Part shown: positions 47,535 through 58,092 of the stretch, one piece after another | Layout of the letters: every line of letters begins with the position of its first letter | Numbering within the stretch: position 1 is the stretch's first letter | Assembly (NCBI RefSeq): GCF_014636935.1 | Contig: NZ_BMES01000002.1 | Coordinates: 1,547,148 to 1,611,147 of the forward strand | Length of the DNA: 64,000 nucleotides | Direction of reading: 5' to 3' | Source of the DNA: Alsobacter metallidurans | Lineage (GTDB): Bacteria; Pseudomonadota; Alphaproteobacteria; Rhizobiales; Beijerinckiaceae | Notes under the pieces: generated by a model | What the model saw: only the letters and a program-made list of their open reading frames with translations | Databases searched by the model: none | Told to the model about the DNA's origin: nothing | Program-made: the position numbers and the translations under genes

Positions 47535-48565
47535 CACGCGACCTCCTGGCTCGCACGGGGGATGATGTCGGTGATGACGCGCCGGTCGCACGCCACCCAC
47601 AACGACACCGTGAGACGGTCGGGCTCGTCGCCCGGCGCGCGCAATTCTCCATAGGACAGCGCGTCGAGCCCGGCCTCGGCCAGCCACGCCTCCATCTGCT
47701 CGCGCGCGAAGCCGAGCCGGCGATGCGCATGCGCCTCGCGCAGGAACTCCAGCCCATGCGGGGCGAAGTCGACCACGATCAGCCGCCCGCCCGGCGCCAG
47801 CAAAGCCGAAGCCTCCCGCAGCGCGCGGGGCGGGTCTTCCAGGAAGTGCAACACCTGGTGGACCACCACGAGGTCGAAGGCCCCGCGCTCCACCGGCGGG
47901 GCGTAGATGTCGCCCTGGCGCAGCTCCGCGCCGCGGATGCCGGCGAGTTCCATGTTGGCGCGCGCGACCGCCAGCATGGCGTGGTTGCTGTCCACCCCGA
48001 CCGCGCGGGCGGCGCGCGGCGCCAGCAGCGCCAGCATGCGGCCGGTGCCGGTGCCAAGATCCAGCAGCGCACGGATCGGCTTGTCGCCCACGGCGGCCAG
48101 CACGGCGGCCTCAACCTCGTCATCGGCGGCATGCAGCGAGCGAATACGGTCCCACTCCACGGCGTGGCGATTGAAATAGGTCTGCGCCGCCTCGCTGCGC
48201 GCCTGCCGAACGGCAGCGAGCCGGGCCTTGTCGGCCGCCACAACGGGGTCGGCCGGGTCCAGCCGCTCGGCAAGATCCCGCGCCAGCGCGCCGGCCGGCG
48301 TCCGCTCGGCGATCCGGAAGAACGCCCACGCGCCCTCGCGGTGCCGCTCGATCAGCCCTGCTTCCGCCATCAGCTTGAGATGCCGCGAAATGCGCGGCTG
48401 CGACTGGCCGAGGATCTCGGTCAGGTCGGAAACGTTGAGTTCGCCTTCGGCGAGCAGCGCCAGCACCCGCAAGCGCGTATCCTCGCCGGCGGCGCGCAAC
48501 GCCGTCACTAGCGCGTCAAGGCTGACGGGAGCGAGAGTAGGAGGATGGGGATCGAAGCGCGACAT
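47534..48565 (-). CDS. ArsR-family regulator fused to SAM-dependent methyltransferase
   Basis: A 343-residue two-domain protein. The N-terminal winged helix (about 15-95) has VLALLAEGELNVSDLTEILG and the recognition helix QPRISRHLKLMAEAGLIERH. The C-terminal class I methyltransferase-like domain has the SAM motif DLGTGTG at 169-175 and VVHQVLHFLEDP further on. Because it heads the metF operon, it likely senses SAM or SAH and represses methionine-cycle genes; that is inference from context. The ATG at 48565 is preferred over a TTG 12 codons upstream because a palindromic operator covers the ATG. Confidence 0.9.
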   Translation of the reverse strand: MSRFDPHPPTLAPVSLDALVTALRAAGEDTRLRVLALLAEGELNVSDLTEILGQSQPRISRHLKLMAEAGLIERHREGAWAFFRIAERTPAGALARDLAERLDPADPVVAADKARLAAVRQARSEAAQTYFNRHAVEWDRIRSLHAADDEVEAAVLAAVGDKPIRALLDLGTGTGRMLALLAPRAARAVGVDSNHAMLAVARANMELAGIRGAELRQGDIYAPPVERGAFDLVVVHQVLHFLEDPPRALREASALLAPGGRLIVVDFAPHGLEFLREAHAHRRLGFAREQMEAWLAEAGLDALSYGELRAPGDEPDRLTVSLWVACDRRVITDIIPRASQEVA

Positions 48566-48583
48566 AAAGATATGTTTATGTCG
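48560..48583. promoter_or_regulatory. Palindromic operator over the regulator start codon
   Basis: CGACATAAA (48560-48568) and TTTATGTCG (48575-48583) are perfect inverted repeats around GATATG. The whole 24-base site is palindromic except for one base pair near the centre. It overlaps the ATG of the ArsR-methyltransferase gene (48563-48565). ArsR-family dimers bind sites of this size, so autorepression of the regulator-metF operon is likely. Confidence 0.7.
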
Positions 48584-48671
48584 GCAAACATTCCGATGCA
48601 AGCGAAACGTCGCAAACAGGCGATCGAACGTCGTTTGGTGGTTACATCGCGCACCCGCCGATACACCCTCC

Positions 48672-48703
48672 CGTCATTGCGAGCCAAAGACGAAGCAATC
48701 CAG
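48672..48703. repeat. CGTCATTGCGAGC...GAAGCAATCCAG repeat, single unit
   Basis: One arm of a dispersed palindromic repeat: CGTCATTGCGAGC followed by CGAAGCAATCCAG. The same arms occur as inverted pairs at 48826-48908 and 53872-53953. The unit lies upstream of the ArsR-methyltransferase gene in a 410-base non-coding gap. Confidence 0.75.
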
Positions 48704-48770
48704 ACGCCGGCCATAGCCTGCTGAGCCGCGGCCGGGCGCCGTTGGGGCTATTCAGAGAGGCCGCCATGCA

Positions 48771-48795
48771 CACCCTCGCCGCGAGGGGGAGGGTG
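48771..48795. repeat. CACCCTC/GAGGGTG hairpin repeat
   Basis: CACCCTCGCC and GGGGGAGGGTG flank a short centre. It is related to the hairpins at 17388, 33062 and 53529 and lies in the same repeat-filled gap as the CGTCATTGCGAGC units. Confidence 0.65.
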
Positions 48796-48825
48796 GCGCT
48801 TCGCGCCGTTCTGGATCTCCCCACC

Positions 48826-48908
48826 CGTCATTGCGAGCTGGAGGCGATGCAATCCAGCCTTACGCCCGGCTATCAGGCTGGATTGTTTCGCTCCGCTCGC
48901 AATGAAGG
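48826..48908. repeat. Inverted pair of CGTCATTGCGAGC repeat units
   Basis: CGTCATTGCGAGC at 48826 pairs with GCTCGCAATGAAG ending 48908. Inside, GATGCAATCCAGCC pairs with GGCTGGATTGTTTC. The arms flank about 17 bases. It sits 70 bases beyond the stop of the B3/4 gene. Confidence 0.85.
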
Positions 48909-48977
48909 CGAGGCGCGACGATGGCCGTGTGGGAGAGGTGGGGCGCGAGAAGTGCGGCGCCGGAACAGCGACGACGC

Positions 48978-49685
48978 TCACAGCTCCGCCACGGGCCGCC
49001 CGGCTTCCACCACGGCGAAACGGCAGGTCGCGCCGCAGAAGCGCTCCAGCAACGAGGCGAGGTCGGCGGCTGCCGCTTCCACGCTGCCGACGCCGTTGGA
49101 TTGCAGCGTCACCACGGCGCGGCGTGTGTCGGGGGTGATGATGCTGCGGGCGTCCTGGCGCCAGTTCCAGCGGCGACAGAGCACGTGCCGCGCGTCCGCG
49201 AACACCACCTCGCCGGGCTTGGGCGGATCGTTCGGGTCCGTCCCCTCCTCCGCCGCCATATCCAGGAAGGTGTCGTCCGGCCGCGCATAGCGGAACGCCA
49301 GCGGCGGCGCGACCTTGTCGAGGTCGTCCGCCCCGACGCACAGCACGTGGCCGAGCGACACCGCGTTGTAGGCGTCCACGAACCCGTTGATGCGCGGCAG
49401 CTCGCGCTCGGCAAGGACGTTCTTCACCAGCCGCTCCACCGAGCAACGGTAACTCGTCTTCTTGATGCCGAAGCCCTTGTAGGCGGAACGCCACGCCGCG
49501 ACGCCCGGGATCGCGGACAGTTCCGTTCCACCCCAGCGCGACCGGCACTCCGCCTCTCGGCGGGCGATCTCGTCGGCCAGCTCCGGCGGACGCTCGGCCG
49601 GGATGGCGAGGTTCTCGGCCACCAGCACGGCGGCGCGGAACTGCGGGAAAGCGTCGACGAGCTCGTTAATGGACAGCTGCGGCAT
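48978..49685 (-). CDS. B3/B4 tRNA-binding domain protein
   Basis: A 235-residue protein with the B3/B4 fold found in the beta subunit of phenylalanyl-tRNA synthetase and in free-standing putative aminoacyl-tRNA editing factors. The recognisable core is WRSAYKGFGIKKTSYRCSVERLVKN, PRINGFVDAYNAVSLGHVLCVGADDLD, then EVVFADARHVLCRRWNWRQD and a TRRAVVTLQSNG segment. Possible roles are tRNA binding or editing; substrate unknown. The start at 49685 (MPQLSINELVDAFPQF) is typical. It lies 76 bases downstream of amn on the same strand. Confidence 0.84.
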   Translation of the reverse strand: MPQLSINELVDAFPQFRAAVLVAENLAIPAERPPELADEIARREAECRSRWGGTELSAIPGVAAWRSAYKGFGIKKTSYRCSVERLVKNVLAERELPRINGFVDAYNAVSLGHVLCVGADDLDKVAPPLAFRYARPDDTFLDMAAEEGTDPNDPPKPGEVVFADARHVLCRRWNWRQDARSIITPDTRRAVVTLQSNGVGSVEAAAADLASLLERFCGATCRFAVVEAGRPVAEL

Positions 49686-49761
49686 CGGGGTCTCGGGCAA
49701 GAGAGGCGGGCGGCGCGAACCATCGCGCAGCGGCGCGCCCCGGCGCAAGCGCGGCGTAAGT

Positions 49762-51258
49762 TCACCGGAACGGCGGCTCGTCGAAGCTCCGGAGCTTGCG
49801 CGAGTGCAACTGCTCCTTTTGCTGCTTCAGGAGGTCCAGCGCCGCGATGCCGATGGTCAGGTGCTCGCCGATGGCGCGCTCGTAGAAGGCGTTGGCGGCC
49901 CCCGGCAGCTTGATCTCGCCATGCAGCGGCTTGTCGGAGACGCACAGCAGCGTGCCGTAGGGCACCCGCAGCCGAAAGCCCTGCGCCGCGATGGTGCCGC
50001 TCTCCATGTCCACCGCGATGGCGCGGGAGAGGTTGATGCGGCGGCGCTCCTGCGTCCAGCGCAGTTCCCAGTTCCGGTCGTCGTTGGTGACCACCGTGCC
50101 GGTGCGCAGCCGCCGCTTCAAAGCCTCGCCGCGGTCGCCCGTCACTTGCGCGGCGGCTTCCTGCAGGGCGACCTGCACCTCGGCCAAGGCCGGGATCGGC
50201 ACGTCGGTCGGCACCAGCGCGTCGAGGATGCGATCCTGCCGCAGATAGCCGTGCGCAAGCACGTAGTCGCCGATCATCTGGCTCTGCCGCAAGCCGCCGC
50301 AATGGCCGACCATGAGCCAGGCCTGCGGCCGCAGCACCGCCAGGTGGTCGGTGATGTTCTTGGCGTTGGACGGGCCGACGCCGATGTTCACCAGCGTGAC
50401 GCCCATGCCGCCGGGCGCGGTGAGATGGTAGGCCGGCATCTGGAAACGATGCCATGGCGCTTCGGCCACCAGCGCGTCCACGGCGTCGGCCGACATGCCG
50501 GGCCGGATGACGCCGCCGCCGGGCAGGATCAGCGAATCGTGCGGGCCCTCGCCCGAGGCCAGCTTCTCGACGCCCCAGCGCACGAACTGGTCCACATAGC
50601 GATGGTAGTTGGTGAGCAGGATCCAGGGCTGGATGCCGCGCCAGTCCGAACCCGTATAGTGCACCAGCCGGCGCAACGAGTAATCCACCCGCACGGCGTC
50701 AAACAGCGACAGGGGCCGGGGCTCGCCCTCGCGGATCTCGAACTGCCCGTCCGCGATCTCGTCGCCTACGGCGGACAGAAGCGGCGTAGGAAAGAACCGC
50801 GCCAGCTCGGCCGCCGTGACGCCGCCGCGGCCGAGCTCGTCGCCCCGCTCGAACACGTAAGGGTATGGAATTTCCTGATCGCCGACGCCTACCTCGATGC
50901 GCGCGCCGAACTCGCTGGAGAGTGGCCGCAGTTGTTCAAGCAGGTAGGTCCGGAAAGCGGCCGGCTGCGTGATCGTGGTGGCGTAGACGCCGGGAGCCGG
51001 AAACTTGGCGAAAGCGCGCCTGTTGGTGGCAGGCACGCCGTCGGGCTCGTAGACGAGGCGCAGCGCCGGGTAACGGAACGCCAGCCGTTCTTCGGCGGTC
51101 GGATGTGCGCCGTTCGCCAGGAAACGTTCGAGCGCACTCCTCAGCGCGCAGGTGGCCGCATCGTAGAGCGCCTCGAGGCGGTCCACGGCCGCCTCGGGAG
51201 ACGCAACCTGCATGTAGCTCGCGCCGAGCGCGGGGGCTGAAGGGGGGGAAACCGTCAA
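49762..51258 (-). CDS. amn: AMP nucleosidase
   Basis: A 498-residue enzyme that hydrolyses AMP to adenine and ribose 5-phosphate, a control point for the adenylate pool. The N-terminal Amn-specific domain (about 20-180) contains RFSYPALRL-like [13 protein letters not shown] and [13 protein letters not shown]. The C-terminal phosphorylase-type domain has [41 protein letters not shown] and [20 protein letters not shown] with the catalytic acidic residue region. Length is normal. It is divergent from the FIST receptor gene, with a 153-base spacer. Confidence 0.94.
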   Translation of the reverse strand: MTVSPPSAPALGASYMQVASPEAAVDRLEALYDAATCALRSALERFLANGAHPTAEERLAFRYPALRLVYEPDGVPATNRRAFAKFPAPGVYATTITQPAAFRTYLLEQLRPLSSEFGARIEVGVGDQEIPYPYVFERGDELGRGGVTAAELARFFPTPLLSAVGDEIADGQFEIREGEPRPLSLFDAVRVDYSLRRLVHYTGSDWRGIQPWILLTNYHRYVDQFVRWGVEKLASGEGPHDSLILPGGGVIRPGMSADAVDALVAEAPWHRFQMPAYHLTAPGGMGVTLVNIGVGPSNAKNITDHLAVLRPQAWLMVGHCGGLRQSQMIGDYVLAHGYLRQDRILDALVPTDVPIPALAEVQVALQEAAAQVTGDRGEALKRRLRTGTVVTNDDRNWELRWTQERRRINLSRAIAVDMESGTIAAQGFRLRVPYGTLLCVSDKPLHGEIKLPGAANAFYERAIGEHLTIGIAALDLLKQQKEQLHSRKLRSFDEPPFR

Positions 51259-51411
51259 GACGAACCTCGCTGCGTTTCCCCAGCCAGATACGCCGCTGGG
51301 CGCGTGCGAGTCAAAGCAGAGCCCGAAATCGAGCCACCACTTACGTTGATTTTTATCAAATATTCAACAATCGACTACAATCTGCCTTGGCGCGTAGTTG
51401 GTCCCTCATCC

Positions 51412-53493
51412 ATGTTTCAACGTCTCCTTCGCACGTTCACGGCGGCCGCCGAGGAGCCGGATGCGTCCGCGCCGATCCCATCTGCGGTTGTGGCCGAAGT
51501 TTCGCCGCCGCCGCCAGTCCACATCGCCACGCGGGTGATCAACCTCTCCGAGCTTTCTGGCCTTTCTGCCCGCGACTTCGAGCTGAACGGCGAGCCCGCC
51601 GCCATGGCGCTGGTGTTCGTGACGCCGCATGCCGACTTCGGCGCGGTGATGCACGGCCTCAAGCGCGTGGCATCGCCGCGCACCGCCTTGTTGGGCGTGT
51701 CGACAGCCGGAGAGTTGTGCAGCTCTGAAGGCGCATCCCTGTATCTTCCGGCCGACGGCCCGTGGCGCACTGTGGTGCTGCAACTGTTCTCGCGCGCCAT
51801 GATCGCCGACATCTCGATCGCGGTGGTGGACCTCCACTGCGCCGACATCCGCTCCGGCGCGGTTCGCCACACGGAGGCCGAGCGCGTCGCGCTGATCCGC
51901 CGCGAGCTGGAGCGGGTTTCGATCCCGTTCGACGTCGACAATCGCGACACCTTCGCGCTCACGCTCGTGGACGGGCTTTCGGCCAGCGAGAGCTTCCTGA
52001 TGGAAGCCGTGTACCAGTGCGGCCGCTTCCCGTTTCTGTTTGCGGGCGGCTCGGCCGGCGGCACGCTCGACTTCAAGAACACCTGGCTGTTCGACGGGGA
52101 CAAGGTGGTGCAGAACGCCGCCATCCTGGCCTTCGTCAAGACCGCGCCGGACTATCGCTTCGGCCTGCTGAAGACGCACAATTTCCGCCGCACCAACACG
52201 AGCTTCCTGGTGCTGGAGTCCGACCTGCCCAAGCGCACCGTCTCGCTGGTGGCCGGTGAGGACCACCTGGAGCCGGCCTCGATCATCGACGCGCTCTGCA
52301 AGGCGCTGCGCTGCGACCGGCATGAGCTCACCGTGAAGCTGCGCAAGCGAACGCTCGGCATCGAGCTCGACGGCGAGATGTATGTGCGCTCCATCGCGGG
52401 CATCGACCTCGACGCCGAAACCATCGCGTTCTTCTGCGACATTGGCCGCGGCGATCGGCTCTGGCTGCTGGAGGCGGAGGACATTGTCCAGTCCACGACG
52501 GCCGCCTATTCGGAGTTCATGCGCGGCAAACCGCCCGCCATCGGGGCCATCCTGTCCGACTGCATCTGCCGGCGGCTGAACAACGGCCCGGATCTCGCGC
52601 GGCTGCGCCTGTTCGACACGATTCCAACGGCGGGCTTCTCCACCTTCGGCGAGCTGCTCGGCATCAACATCAACGAGACGCTCTGCGCGCTGGTGTTCTT
52701 CCATGCGCCGGCCGGTACGCGCTTCCGCGACAAATACGTGGACGAGCTGCCGGTCCATTACGCGCGCTTCGCCAACTATTTCATGCACCGGCGCGTCGCC
52801 CATGCGGACTATCTCGGCCAGGCGCGGCGCCGTCTCATCGACATGCTGAACCACGAGCTGCAGGCCGGCGCCAAGCTGGTGGAGCAGATCAACCTTGTCA
52901 CCCGAAAAGTCGGCGACCTGTCCAACGACATCGCGAGCGTGGAGTCCAAGCTCACAGACACCACGAGTTCGCTCGGCATCTACGAAAAGTCCCGCGCCCA
53001 GCTCGACACCGAACTGGGCAAACTCACCGAGGTGGGCCGCTCCATCGAGGCCGTGCTCAACGTCGTGAAGGGCATCGCCGACCAGACCGCGCTGTTGTCG
53101 CTCAACGCCACCATCGAGGCGGCGCGCGCCGGGGAGGCGGGACGCGGCTTTGCGGTGGTGGCCAACGAGATCCGCAAGCTCTCGGCCGACACCAAGATCG
53201 CGCTCGAGAAGGCCGCCTACGGCATGGACCGCAGCGGCGGCGAGGCGATGTCGATCATCCAGAGCGCCGTGGACGCCGTCGGCCGGCAGGTGCAGGACAC
53301 GTCCAAGACAGTGCGCAACGCCCGCGGCTCCAGCCAGAAGCTGGAAGTGGAGCTGCGCGGAATCCTCGAAGTGGCGGCCTCGCGCTTCGTCGAATTGCGG
53401 ACCGAGCTCGACAGCTTCAGCGGCTACAACGACCAGGTCGCCCGCCTCTCCCGCGTCGCCTTGCGCCTCGCCGATTTGGACCGCGCTGCGTAG
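51412..53493 (+). CDS. Soluble FIST-domain methyl-accepting chemotaxis protein
   Basis: A 693-residue protein without any membrane segment. The FIST_N sensory domain covers about 55-260 ([34 protein letters not shown]), FIST_C about 265-430 ([25 protein letters not shown]), and a short coiled coil leads to a methyl-accepting signalling hairpin. The hairpin tip, [20 protein letters not shown] then [20 protein letters not shown], lies at about 555-595. FIST domains are thought to bind small ligands, possibly amino acids. There is no C-terminal CheR pentapeptide. It would act as a cytoplasmic chemoreceptor; no che genes are in the window. Start ATG 51412. Confidence 0.9.
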   Translation: MFQRLLRTFTAAAEEPDASAPIPSAVVAEVSPPPPVHIATRVINLSELSGLSARDFELNGEPAAMALVFVTPHADFGAVMHGLKRVASPRTALLGVSTAGELCSSEGASLYLPADGPWRTVVLQLFSRAMIADISIAVVDLHCADIRSGAVRHTEAERVALIRRELERVSIPFDVDNRDTFALTLVDGLSASESFLMEAVYQCGRFPFLFAGGSAGGTLDFKNTWLFDGDKVVQNAAILAFVKTAPDYRFGLLKTHNFRRTNTSFLVLESDLPKRTVSLVAGEDHLEPASIIDALCKALRCDRHELTVKLRKRTLGIELDGEMYVRSIAGIDLDAETIAFFCDIGRGDRLWLLEAEDIVQSTTAAYSEFMRGKPPAIGAILSDCICRRLNNGPDLARLRLFDTIPTAGFSTFGELLGININETLCALVFFHAPAGTRFRDKYVDELPVHYARFANYFMHRRVAHADYLGQARRRLIDMLNHELQAGAKLVEQINLVTRKVGDLSNDIASVESKLTDTTSSLGIYEKSRAQLDTELGKLTEVGRSIEAVLNVVKGIADQTALLSLNATIEAARAGEAGRGFAVVANEIRKLSADTKIALEKAAYGMDRSGGEAMSIIQSAVDAVGRQVQDTSKTVRNARGSSQKLEVELRGILEVAASRFVELRTELDSFSGYNDQVARLSRVALRLADLDRAA

Positions 53494-53528
53494 TGCGCCT
53501 CGCCGTCATCGCGAGCGCAGCGAGCCCT

Positions 53529-53687
53529 TCACCCTCCCCTTGAGGGGGAGGGTCGCCGCGCAGCGGCGGGGGTGGGGTGCAGCCGGGCGTAAGGCCCACC
53601 CCTCACGGACAGCAACCTGCCCCGACGTCACCCCACCCCGCCGGCCTTCGGCCGACGACCCTCCCCCTCGAGGGGAGGCTGGCTGCG
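53529..53687. repeat. ACCCTCCCC/GGGGAGGGT repeat cluster
   Basis: ACCCTCCCCTTGAGGGGGAGGGT (shortened hairpin, 53530-53552) is followed by GGTGGGGTG, and the mirror CACCCCACCCCG starts near 53629. A second hairpin ACCCTCCCCCTCGAGGGGAGG lies near 53657-53678. Together they form a nested inverted repeat downstream of the chemoreceptor gene. Confidence 0.75.
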
Positions 53688-53770
53688 GCTTCACTCTTGG
53701 GCTCACTCTCTCCGTCACCCCCGGCGGCGCGCAGCGCCGGGAAGCGCATCCAGGGGTGCGCGCCTTTGCC

Positions 53771-53818
53771 CCGTCATCCCCTGCCCGCCCTGCTGCGCAG
53801 GTCGCCGGGGATGACGGC
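53771..53818. repeat. CCGTCATCCCC...GGGGATGACGG palindromic repeat
   Basis: CCGTCATCCCC (53771) pairs exactly with GGGGATGACGG (ending 53818), with an inner CTGC/GCAG hairpin. This is another REP-like family, seen once in this window. Confidence 0.75.
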
Positions 53819-53871
53819 GGAGAAGGAGCGCCAAGCCAAAAAGCTGCCTGTAATCTTCGGGCCACCCTCCC

Positions 53872-53953
53872 CGTCATTGCGAGCGACAGCGAAGCAATCC
53901 AGCTAACGCCCGGCCCTTAGGATTGATTGCTTCGCCTCCGGCCCGCAATGACG
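53872..53953. repeat. Inverted pair of CGTCATTGCGAGC repeat units downstream of ettA
   Basis: CGTCATTGCGAGC at 53872 pairs with CGCAATGACG near 53953, and GCGAAGCAATCC pairs with GGATTGATTGCTTCGC. It is 12 bases beyond the ettA stop and may double as a transcription end for that gene. Confidence 0.85.
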
Positions 53954-53964
53954 GCCAGGCGTTG

Positions 53965-55620
<1,656 letters not shown>

Positions 55621-55778
55621 GACCCGCCCTTCCGCTCTTCGCCGCCGCAATGGGATTGCGGCGTATCTAGCGATTGTCGTCGGCTCCGGCAAGGGAAACG
55701 CCGCCGCGACGATGGCCTTGCGCCGGAACAACGCCCCTCCCCGCCCATTGAGTCACCGGCCCGCAAGGAGAACAGCCG

Positions 55779-56003
55779 ATGACCCGCGACCAAGAACCCG
55801 CCCCCGGCGAAATGGGCGGCGCCCTCAACCAGAACCAGCAGTCCGACGCCAACCAGAACAGCAAGACGCTGGGCGGCAAGTCGCAGAAGGGCCCGCCCGC
55901 CCATCAGGGCCCGGTCGGCGGCGGCAAGGAAAACGCCGAGATGCGCCGCCGCGGCGCCGGCGTCGACACGGCCGACGATCGCGTGAAGGGCTGGCGGGAT
56001 TAG
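55779..56003 (+). CDS. Small hydrophilic hypothetical protein
   Basis: A 74-residue, strongly hydrophilic protein rich in Gly, Gln, Asn and Lys (NQNQQSDANQNSKTLGGKSQ). It has no hydrophobic core and is probably disordered. A good AAGGAG ribosome site lies nine bases before the ATG, and codon use fits the local genome, which argues that it is a real gene. I do not recognise the family; composition is like small stress- or desiccation-related hydrophilins. It is divergent from ettA. Confidence 0.6.
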   Translation: MTRDQEPAPGEMGGALNQNQQSDANQNSKTLGGKSQKGPPAHQGPVGGGKENAEMRRRGAGVDTADDRVKGWRD

Positions 56004-56042
56004 ACGCGCGTCCTGCTGCTGGCGTCGCGCAAAACACAAAAA

Positions 56043-56163
56043 ACCCTCATCCTGAGGAGCAGGCCCCCTCGGGCCTGCGTCTCGAAGGGCGAGGGCTCCA
56101 GCTCGCGCGATCGTGGTCGCGAACTGGATCTCTCGTGCCTAGAGACACACCGCCCTGAGGCGA
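56043..56163. repeat. Degenerate inverted pair of CCTCATCCTGAGGAGC repeat units
   Basis: ACCCTCATCCTGAGGAGC at 56043, AGGCCC/GGGCCT hairpin, GTCTCGAAGGGCGAGGG near 56079, then a weaker mirror (TCTCTCGTGCCTAGAGAC near 56130). It is a decayed copy of the 46416-46558 arrangement. Confidence 0.7.
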
Positions 56164-56204
56164 TGGTTCTCAGGCTATGGGAAATCGCGGCCCCGGCCCA
56201 TCGC

Positions 56205-56462
56205 TCAGGCGGCCGGCGAGCCCTTTTCTTCTTCCTCGAACGTCACCGCCACCGCGCCGTTGGCGGACAGGCGCACTTTGTCGCCCTCCACGTCGGCGAC
56301 GAGGCCGAGCGACACGTAGTGGTGATGCCCCTTGTGCGCGCCCTCGCCGCTGTCCTGCTTGGTCAGCTTGATGCGCTGGCCCTCGACCCTGTCGACGGTG
56401 CCGACATGCGCCCCGTCGGCGCCGATCACTTCCATGTGCTCTTTGATCTGGCTCGCATTCAT
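56205..56462 (-). CDS. DUF2171 domain protein
   Basis: An 85-residue protein beginning MNASQIKEHMEVIGADGAHV, then GTVDRVEGQRIKLTKQDSG and HHHYVSLGLVADVEGDKVRLS. This is the DUF2171 pattern, a small PRC-barrel-like beta fold of unknown function, often found in several copies in Hyphomicrobiales and linked by expression to general stress. A GGAG ribosome site precedes the ATG at 56462. The C-terminus EEEEKGSPAA is acidic. It is the last core-like protein gene before the tRNA. Confidence 0.8.
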   Translation of the reverse strand: MNASQIKEHMEVIGADGAHVGTVDRVEGQRIKLTKQDSGEGAHKGHHHYVSLGLVADVEGDKVRLSANGAVAVTFEEEEKGSPAA

Positions 56463-56588
56463 TGTGGGATCTCCGTTGGAGGTTGCGGGCGACAACGCCC
56501 GACCCGCCGCGAAGATGCGTCCCGATCGCCAGCAACAAACCACCGCAGGGATTGCGCCCCGCGCGCCGAATCCGTACCACTGCGGCCG

Positions 56589-56664
56589 GGGCCTGTAGCT
56601 CAATGGTTAGAGCCGACCGCTCATAACGGTCTGGTTGCAGGTTCGAGTCCTGCCGGGCCCACCA
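56589..56664 (+). tRNA. tRNA-Ile (anticodon CAT, lysidine-modified type)
   Basis: A complete 76-nt cloverleaf with encoded CCA: acceptor GGGCCTG pairs with CGGGCCC, the anticodon arm GACCG-CTCATAA-CGGTC exposes CAT, and the T arm is GCAGG-TTCGAGT-CCTGC. The CTCATAA loop and G1-C72 acceptor pair resemble tRNA-Ile2 rather than initiator or elongator Met tRNA; TilS would convert C34 to lysidine so that AUA is read. The DNA becomes accessory in character immediately downstream, consistent with a tRNA integration site. Confidence 0.93.
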
Positions 56665-57005
56665 GCTGATTCAGTTACTTAGGTCGTGTTTATATCGAAA
56701 TTCAGTCAGGTGCGGCACTGATTACGGCACCGGAATAGCCTGCTAAGAATGGAAGCCACCCGCTGCCCCGGGACTGACCCCTAAGCATCATAAGCGTACC
56801 TTTAGTGCCTGTGCTCCGCTGCTGCGATAGTGGCCAGTGGTCCAGAAGCGCCGATTTAGACGGGTCCGCTGCGCGCCAAGAGGCGACATTGCGCTCCCGC
56901 AACCGGACTGCCCGCTCCCGACCCTGAGCAGCCCCTGCTCCGGAAGGCGGGGGCCCGCTCAGTTAGTAGCAGGGGAGGCTCGGACTCGTGCGTCCAGTCT
57001 TCCGA
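56665..57005. other. Non-coding start of the accessory region
   Basis: 341 bases between the tRNA and a permease pseudogene. It contains only short open frames (for example 66 codons on the minus strand from 56902) without recognisable products. No second copy of the tRNA 3' end is seen. It looks like decayed accessory DNA. Confidence 0.5.
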
Positions 57006-57722
57006 TTAGAACACCACCCGAGAAGCCAGATGAGCCCCCAGCGCCATCGGGCCGAGGAAAAAGCAGCGCCGAAACACCTTCTCGCTGACCCGGCCCCGCA
57101 CCCATCCGCCCACGAACATGCCAAAGAGTGCAGGTGGTAGTGCGAGCGCCGACGCGGCAACCGTGCCGCTCTCGAACGAGCCGCCTACTTTCAATGCGGC
57201 GGCGAGCGCCACAGTAGACACCGTGAACGAGAGCCCAAGCGCCTGGATCAGGTCGTCTTTCTGCAGGCCAAGCGCTCCGATGTACGGCACCGCCGGGATT
57301 ACGAACACGCCCGTGGCGGCTGTTACCAGCCCCGTCACGGACCAGCCACTGCGCGGCGTGCGGCGAAACCGAGAAGCGCACGGCGGTGAGGCCGAGAACG
57401 GCGTAAGCCATCAGCGCCACGCCGAGACCAATGGCAGCTTGGCCGGTATGGCTACCCCGCTGATGCCGCTGCCGGCCAATGTGCCTGCGACAACGCCGGC
57501 CATCATGGGCCAGAGCCGGCGGGTCAGTGCACCGAGGCGCGGCCCAGTCGCGAGTTGCCAGACGTTGGTGACGAACGAGGGCACGATCAGGAGCGAGGCG
57601 GCTTGTAGTAGCCCCATCGCGACGGTCGGCAAGCCGAGCCCGATCACGCCCTTGACGAAGCGGGCGATCAGTAAGGTCAGGGCTGCGACAGCTAGTTTGA
57701 GCGGTTCTAAGGCGAAAGGCAT
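57006..57722 (-). pseudogene. TauE/SafE family permease, two frameshifts
   Basis: Three reading frames carry successive parts of one TauE/SafE (sulfite exporter family) permease. The N-terminal part is at 57722-57425 (VKGVIGLGLPTVAMGLLQAA). The middle is near 57430-57345 (QAAIGLGVALMAYAVLGLT). The C-terminal part is at 57338-57006 (TGLVTAATGVFVIPAVPYIG; ALGLSFTVSTVALAAAL). Full-length relatives have about 240-250 residues and eight helices, which fits the sum. A shift lies near 57430 and another near 57345. No complete protein can be made, so the gene is inactive unless the sequence has errors. Confidence 0.82.
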
Positions 57723-58092
57723 TTCAGCTTGTGTGTTCGAGCGGATGAGGGGCGGATGTCAGTCATGCAACAGCATGTCCGCAGCGCAGCTTTCTCGATG
57801 CTCATGGAAGCTACAGGAGCTGCCCGGTGCTCGGCAGCGCGAACCGGAGCGCTCACACAGGCGCGCGCATTAGTTTCGAGAAGGGCGGCGAGCGCGAGGC
57901 GGTCAAGTCCGCAAGTTATAGGGCGACGGCTTCAGGGAACCCCTTACAGTCGATGCTCATGGCTCGTGCACACCGCGTCCTCACCGCACTTTGCGAACGG
58001 GCGTGGTGCACGACAATGCGGAAGTGAGTAGGGTCAGGCTTCGGCTAATCCGAAGGCGTTTGTCTTTCTAAGTTGGGCTTGGCCAACCGAGG
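57723..58092. other. Spacer between divergent permease and LysR pseudogenes
   Basis: 370 bases, long for a shared promoter region. Open frames here have no recognisable product. It probably once held the divergent promoters and a LysR binding site (T-N11-A type), but no clear inverted repeat stands out. Confidence 0.4.

Noticed and set aside
46437-47654. A 405-codon plus-strand frame over the repeat and metF
   Set aside because: It is antisense to metF and starts inside a palindromic repeat; there is no domain.
53529-53953. CRISPR-like array, suggested by many repeated short elements
   Set aside because: The repeats belong to different families, are inverted rather than direct, have irregular spacing, and no cas genes are present.
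56702-56902. A 66-codon minus-strand frame just after the tRNA
   Set aside because: No recognisable product and no convincing ribosome site; the surrounding DNA looks decayed.
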